From positions 8,553,538 through 8,617,537 of the forward strand of contig CM040742.1 of NCBI GenBank assembly GCA_022829145.1: a stretch of 64,000 bases of DNA, written 5' to 3'. A program made the translations under genes and the position numbers. The notes under the pieces were generated by a model that worked only from the letters and a program-made list of their open reading frames with translations, had not been told where the DNA came from and did no database searches. How positions within the stretch are numbered: position 1 is the first letter of the stretch; each line of letters opens with the position of its first letter. Source of the DNA: Albula goreensis (taxonomy: Eukaryota; Chordata; Actinopteri; Albuliformes; Albulidae). Shown here in pieces: positions 63,426 through 64,000 of the stretch.

Positions 63426-64000
63426 CTGCCAGGAAAAAAGCACAGCAGCTGTCAGGAAAAATGAACGCACGCTAAACCCATGAAGTACGGGAATGCTTTC
63501 TACTTCCTCCTTTAACAGCAAAATTATAACCGCTATAGCGGGACAAGTGGATAAAACTCTGTACATGCATAATTATTGGTCTTCATTTTTGAAGGTGTTC
63601 CTTTTTTAAATGGTTTATAAATCTAAATATAAATAAATGGTTTATAAAACTTTTATCATTTATGCCATCATGTGTCACTGTCATAGCTGCAGTTATGATT
63701 CTGCAATCCAACTGAACGTCCCTTAATGTACTTAAGCTACATCCAGCTTAACATTTAAACCTGCACTGTGTCACTCAAGGAAAAATAAACAGTCAGCAAT
63801 TAAAAAACTACTATGCCTGCAAAAATATGTAAAAATCCTCAAACAGGTCCGTAAATTAATCCCAATCCACACAGCGATAAAATTCATGAATCTGTTCTTC
63901 TGTGTCACTTGCATTGCACCTTCTGTGCCAAGGGCCTGTAACTGAAGCACTCCTTCACCCCTTCTGTTCCAACCTGGATGCATATTAAATGAGCGTTTTC

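Larger units (their letters stand above)
56439..64000. other. intergenic with weak exon candidates
   Basis: No gene can be assembled. It contains an 18-bp palindrome (56633), a - strand exon-like segment (57503-57699) and a GC-rich exon-like segment (63195-63425). The rest is AT-rich. Confidence 0.45.

Overview
This is a vertebrate nuclear window, almost certainly from a teleost fish. It has spliced genes with GT-AG introns and low gene density on an AT-rich background. It also carries Tc1-type transposons, teleost-type SINE/LINE tails, Ty3/Gypsy fragments and many simple repeats. I cannot name the species. There is no operon, plasmid, phage or CRISPR structure.

Two genes can be read with confidence. 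On the + strand at 1781-3518 lies a complete four-exon fdx1 (adrenodoxin, mitochondrial [2Fe-2S] ferredoxin; 181 aa) with all four cluster cysteines. On the - strand at 31878-16543 lies arhgap20, a Rho GTPase-activating protein. I could assemble it into 15 frame-consistent coding exons (1134 aa) with PH, Ras-association and RhoGAP domains and one very long serine-rich last exon. The two genes converge tail to tail across about 12 kb. The FDX1-ARHGAP20 neighbourhood is also known in mammals, so this is conserved synteny. The first 174 bases hold what looks like the end of another + strand gene, which I cannot identify.

Layout: 1-174 partial terminal exon; 175-1780 intergenic; 1781-3757 fdx1; 3758-16147 intergenic; 16148-31878 arhgap20, with repeats in its introns; 31879-64000 a gene-poor region upstream of arhgap20. 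That last region contains a decayed Gypsy fragment (about 33990-35200), a complete-ended but dead Tc1-like transposon (36990-38615), a pentanucleotide satellite (41321), and a 30-bp minisatellite interrupted by an LTR-like sequence (49544-50264). It also has a short non-autonomous Tc1 copy (about 52050-52566) and a few unexplained open reading frames with splice-like borders.

The most informative details are a 47-bp tandem duplication that doubles the 5' splice site of fdx1 exon 1, a GC-AG first coding intron in arhgap20, a candidate 21-nt in-frame microexon inside its RhoGAP domain, and the repeat-within-repeat structure near 50 kb. I did not find a convincing new biological system.
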